From NCBI GenBank assembly GCA_023145555.1, contig JAGLDO010000212.1:1-9300 (forward strand): a stretch of 9,300 nucleotides of DNA, written 5' to 3'. Shown here one piece after another: positions 6,658 to 9,300 of this stretch (positions are counted from its first letter, which is position 1; each line of letters starts with the position of its first letter). The notes below the pieces were generated by a model that worked only from the letters and a program-made list of their open reading frames with translations, made no database searches and was not told the DNA's origin. A program made the translations under genes and the position numbers. Origin of the DNA: Bacteroidales bacterium (GTDB lineage Bacteria; Bacteroidota; Bacteroidia; Bacteroidales; B39-G9).

Positions 6658-7488
6658 ATGAGGACATTAATTAAATTTTTATTAAAATATTATTACTTTA
6701 TACTATTCCTTGCATTTGAATTTTTTTCAGTATTTCTTGTTATTGAAAATAATAATTATCAAAAATCTTCATTTCTTAACTCTTCCAATTTTATCTCAGG
6801 AAATATTTATAAAAGAATATCGAATTTTACATCATATCTTGATTTAAAACAAAAAAACGAAAAGCTTTCTACAGAGAATACACAGCTTTATAATAGTTTA
6901 AAGGCATCTTATAAGTCAAACAAAATTTCTTTGCTTGAAATTTACGATTCTACTTATTTTCAACAATATATTACAACATCGGCTCATGTTATTAATAACT
7001 CTGTTAACCGACAAAATAATTATTTAACAATAGACAAAGGAAAAAAACAAGGCGTTTCTAAAGAAATGGCTGTAATATCACCCACAGGTATTGTTGGAAT
7101 AGTAAAAAATGTGTCGAACAACTATGCATCAATAATATCAATTTTGAACACAAATGTGCATATTAGTGCAATGATTAAAAAAAATGAATACTTTGGTTCT
7201 TTAATTTGGGATGGGAAAAATTACAGAGAAACTACTTTAAAAGATATTCCTAATCATGTAAATATAAATATTGGAGATACGATAATAACCAGTGGATACT
7301 CCTCAATATTTCCAAAAGGGAAATTAATTGGTACAATATCTGATTTTAAACACGAAAAAGGAGGTAATTTCTATTTAATTACAGTAAAATTATCGACAGA
7401 TTTTAAAAAGCTTTCATATGTTTATGTAGTAGGGAATTTACTAAAACAAGAACAAAAAGATTTAGAAAAAACATCAGAGAATGATTAA
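6658..7488 (+). CDS. mreC: Rod shape-determining protein MreC
   Basis: Bitopic inner-membrane protein of the elongasome that links MreB to MreD and activates PBP2/RodA. The 276 residues show a short cytoplasmic head with basic residues, one membrane helix (about 9-29), and a coiled-coil-like stretch (about 60-88, QKNEKLSTENTQLYNSL). A periplasmic beta-barrel domain covers about 108-262, with typical segments IDKGKKQGV (125-133), SPTGIVGIV (141-149) and GDTIITSGYSSIFPKG (206-221). The start at 6658 directly follows an in-frame TAA (6655-6657), so no longer form is possible. The last 8 bases overlap mreD, which indicates translational coupling. Confidence 0.93.
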   Translation: MRTLIKFLLKYYYFILFLAFEFFSVFLVIENNNYQKSSFLNSSNFISGNIYKRISNFTSYLDLKQKNEKLSTENTQLYNSLKASYKSNKISLLEIYDSTYFQQYITTSAHVINNSVNRQNNYLTIDKGKKQGVSKEMAVISPTGIVGIVKNVSNNYASIISILNTNVHISAMIKKNEYFGSLIWDGKNYRETTLKDIPNHVNINIGDTIITSGYSSIFPKGKLIGTISDFKHEKGGNFYLITVKLSTDFKKLSYVYVVGNLLKQEQKDLEKTSEND

Positions 7489-7993
7489 ATTAATATCAAG
7501 AAACATATGGAGGTTCATAATATTAGTTATTCTACAAATAGTAGTTTTTAATAATATTCAATTTAGTGGTTATATCAATCCTTATTTTTATGTATTATTT
7601 ATTTTATTACTACCTTTTGAAACACCAAAGGGGCTTTTAATGCTATCAGCATTTTTATTGGGTTTAACAATTGATATTTTTTCTAACACTATTGGCATGC
7701 ATGCAGCTGCTTGTGTATTTATGGCTTTTTTGCGTCCACATATTTTACAATATATTGCACCTCGTGAAGGATATGAATCAGGCTCATTGCCACGTATCTA
7801 TTACTATGGATTTAATTGGTTTCTTAAATACTCAATAATTTTAATTTTTGCACATCATCTTTTCTTATTTTATATTGAAGTTTTTACCTTTTCAGGATTC
7901 TTATATACATTATCAAGAGCACTATTAAGTTCAATATTTACAATTATTCTCATTATTTTTAGTCAATATATTATTTACAGAAAAAAGGTATAA
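7481..7993 (+). CDS. mreD: Rod shape-determining protein MreD
   Basis: Polytopic inner-membrane partner of MreC in the elongasome. The 170 residues are mostly hydrophobic, with about five to six membrane segments (roughly 11-26, 31-46, 50-67, 70-88, 115-133, 140-162). The conserved MreD signature is visible in GLTIDIFSNTIGMHAAA (61-77), with Asp65, Gly72 and His74. The ATG at 7481 overlaps the mreC stop in an 8-base ATGATTAA, so expression is probably coupled to mreC. Identification rests on this motif, length and position between mreC and mrdA, since MreD sequences diverge strongly. Confidence 0.9.
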   Translation: MIKLISRNIWRFIILVILQIVVFNNIQFSGYINPYFYVLFILLLPFETPKGLLMLSAFLLGLTIDIFSNTIGMHAAACVFMAFLRPHILQYIAPREGYESGSLPRIYYYGFNWFLKYSIILIFAHHLFLFYIEVFTFSGFLYTLSRALLSSIFTIILIIFSQYIIYRKKV

Positions 7994-8059
7994 AATTGCA
8001 CCACTGTTAATTTATTAAACAATAATTTCACGAATTAACACAAAAATTATTTTTATACT

Positions 8060-8161
8060 ATGAAATCTAAATTGTTAATTGTTGCTCTTTTACTTAATAC
8101 TTGTTACTTTTATATTTTTCTGTATTCTTATTGCCGTGAGGTTGACAGATCTAAATTTTAA
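8060..8161 (+). CDS. Possible 33-residue membrane peptide between mreD and mrdA
   Basis: An ATG at 8060 opens a 33-codon frame ending at TAA 8159-8161, 15 bases before the mrdA start. The product begins MKSKLLIVALLLNTCYFY, continues hydrophobic to about residue 24, and ends in a charged tail CREVDRSKF. That is the look of a single-span small membrane protein or a signal-peptide-like segment; LNTC is not a good lipobox because Thr precedes Cys. It fills most of the 183-base mreD-mrdA spacer. I recognise no family. T-rich spacer DNA readily encodes such hydrophobic runs, so it may be chance. Confidence 0.3.
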   Translation: MKSKLLIVALLLNTCYFYIFLYSYCREVDRSKF

Positions 8162-8176
8162 AAATCAAAATAATAA

Positions 8177-9300
8177 ATGGATATTTTTAAGCAAAGAAAA
8201 TATTTTATTCAAATACTATTTATAATTATTAGCTTAATATATATAATTCGCTTATTTGCTTTACAAGTTGTTGACACATCATACAAAATATCAGCTAGTA
8301 ATAATGTTTTAAGATATATTACACAATATCCGGCAAGAGGATTAATATATGACAGGAATGGAGAATTACTTGTTTATAACCAAGCAGCTTACGATTTAAT
8401 GATAGTTCCGCGTCAACTTGATGCTTTCGATACAACCGACTTTTGTAATATAATTAATATTTCGAAGCAACAATTAATCGAAAAAATAAATAAGGCAAAA
8501 CATTATTCATATTTCAAACCATCTCTTTTTTTAAAACAGATGTCATCAGTTACTTATGCTAAACTACAAGAAAAACTCTATAAATTTGATGGTTTTTTTG
8601 TTCAAACAAGGACGCTAAGGAAATATCCAAAAAAAATTGCAGCTCACGCTTTGGGTTATGTAGGTGAAGTTGACGCTGAGGTGACAAAAAAAAAATCTTA
8701 CTATAAACTAGGTGATTATATAGGTATTAGTGGAATAGAAAAGTCATTTGAAAAAGAACTAAGAGGCAGAAAAGGAGTCCAAATATTTCTTGTTGACGTT
8801 CATAACAGGATAAAAGGAAAATATAAAAATGGGAAATACGATACAACTGCTATTGCCGGGGCAAACATAACAACAACATTAGATGCAAACTTGCAAGAAT
8901 ATGGTGAAAAACTGATGCAAAATAAAAAAGGAAGTATTGTTGCTATTGAACCATCAACCGGTGAAATATTAACCATGGTTACAAGCCCTTCATATAATCC
9001 TGATTTATTAGTTGGTAGAATAAGAACGGAAAATTACTTAAAGTTACTTAAAGACACTTTAAAACCACTATTTAACAGAGCTATAATGGCAAAATATCCT
9101 CCCGGTTCAACATTTAAAATAATTACAGCACTTATCGGTTTACAAGAAAAAGTTCTTTATAAAAGTACTCAATACTCTTGTCATGGAGGTTATCACTCAG
9201 GCAGGACAACTATTCGTTGTCATATTCACCCATCACCTTTAGATTTAATTCATGCAATTCAATTTTCATGCAATGCATATTTCTGCAATGTTTACAGAAG
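8177..9300 (+). CDS. mrdA: Penicillin-binding protein 2, elongasome transpeptidase (3' end outside window)
   Basis: Inner-membrane D,D-transpeptidase that cross-links new lateral-wall peptidoglycan together with RodA and MreBCD. The 374 codons present are open to the right edge; roughly 600-650 residues are usual, so the last two fifths are missing. Visible are an N-terminal membrane helix (about 9-30) and the pedestal motif YPARGLIYDRNGELL (51-65). GISGIEKSFEKELRGRKG (183-200) and the start of the transpeptidase domain (about 245 onward, GSIVAIEPSTGEILTMVTSPSYNP) follow. The active-site SxxK is Ser311-Thr-Phe-Lys314 after YPPG, and the second motif SxN is Ser364-Cys-Asn366. The KTG motif lies beyond the window. 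The ATG at 8177 starts just before the membrane helix. Context after mreD supports PBP2 over the divisome homologue FtsI; the absence of a PASTA domain cannot be checked here. Confidence 0.93.
   Translation, partial: MDIFKQRKYFIQILFIIISLIYIIRLFALQVVDTSYKISASNNVLRYITQYPARGLIYDRNGELLVYNQAAYDLMIVPRQLDAFDTTDFCNIINISKQQLIEKINKAKHYSYFKPSLFLKQMSSVTYAKLQEKLYKFDGFFVQTRTLRKYPKKIAAHALGYVGEVDAEVTKKKSYYKLGDYIGISGIEKSFEKELRGRKGVQIFLVDVHNRIKGKYKNGKYDTTAIAGANITTTLDANLQEYGEKLMQNKKGSIVAIEPSTGEILTMVTSPSYNPDLLVGRIRTENYLKLLKDTLKPLFNRAIMAKYPPGSTFKIITALIGLQEKVLYKSTQYSCHGGYHSGRTTIRCHIHPSPLDLIHAIQFSCNAYFCNVYR

Noticed and set aside
6618..6674. 18-codon frame beginning MLDDLFEYF that overlaps the mreC start
   Set aside because: It could be a leader peptide, but it has no attenuator-like repeat codons or paired hairpins, and short frames like this are common in A+T-rich spacers.
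8005..8040. 8-bp inverted repeat TGTTAATT / AATTAACA after mreD
   Set aside because: A weak all-A/T-rich stem with a 20-base loop and no T-run; not credible as a terminator.
1..9300. A hidden mobile, defence or secondary-metabolite system
   Set aside because: All substantial frames are assigned to conserved housekeeping families, the coding density is normal, and no transposase, nuclease, toxin or array repeat was seen.

Overview
The window is a compact, strongly A+T-rich (about 70% by eye) stretch with every recognisable gene on the + strand. The protein sequences, the purH-mreBCD-mrdA gene order, the lack of Shine-Dalgarno sequences and three promoter-like TAnnTTTG boxes all point to the phylum Bacteroidota, probably an uncultured or environmental Bacteroidales-like lineage. 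The genus cannot be read from this sequence. The genes are ordinary chromosomal housekeeping genes. I see no phage, insertion-sequence transposase, CRISPR, tRNA or rRNA.

Layout. Bases 1-141 hold the promoter and leader of gap (glyceraldehyde-3-phosphate dehydrogenase, 142-1146), which ends at a clear intrinsic terminator. The 329-base gap that follows is the most structured non-coding part: the terminator, two overlapping ATTAGT(A)ACTAAT palindromes that echo one in the gap leader, and a 127-base element bounded by perfect 20-base inverted repeats. Next are an iron-sulfur type 23S rRNA m5U methyltransferase (RlmD family, 1476-2891, TTG start) and a Crp/Fnr-family regulator (3003-3704) that has neither the cAMP-binding residues of Crp nor the Fe-S cysteines of Fnr.

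From 3874 to the right edge lies what looks like one transcription unit. It contains purH (last two steps of IMP synthesis), mreB, mreC and mreD (cell-shape and elongasome scaffold), a 33-codon membrane-peptide-like ORF of doubtful status, and the 5' part of mrdA (PBP2, elongation transpeptidase), which is cut by the window end. purH and mreB are 20 bases apart and mreC and mreD overlap by 8 bases. A 217-base spacer between mreB and mreC carries a 17-bp hairpin without a U-tract, a candidate processing, stability or operator site. MreB filaments, MreC/MreD and PBP2 act together in lateral-wall peptidoglycan synthesis; rodA would be expected just beyond the window.

I did not find a convincing undescribed system. 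The items most worth a second look are the inverted-repeat element at 1263-1389, the palindromes flanking gap, the mreB-mreC hairpin and the small ORF at 8060-8161.
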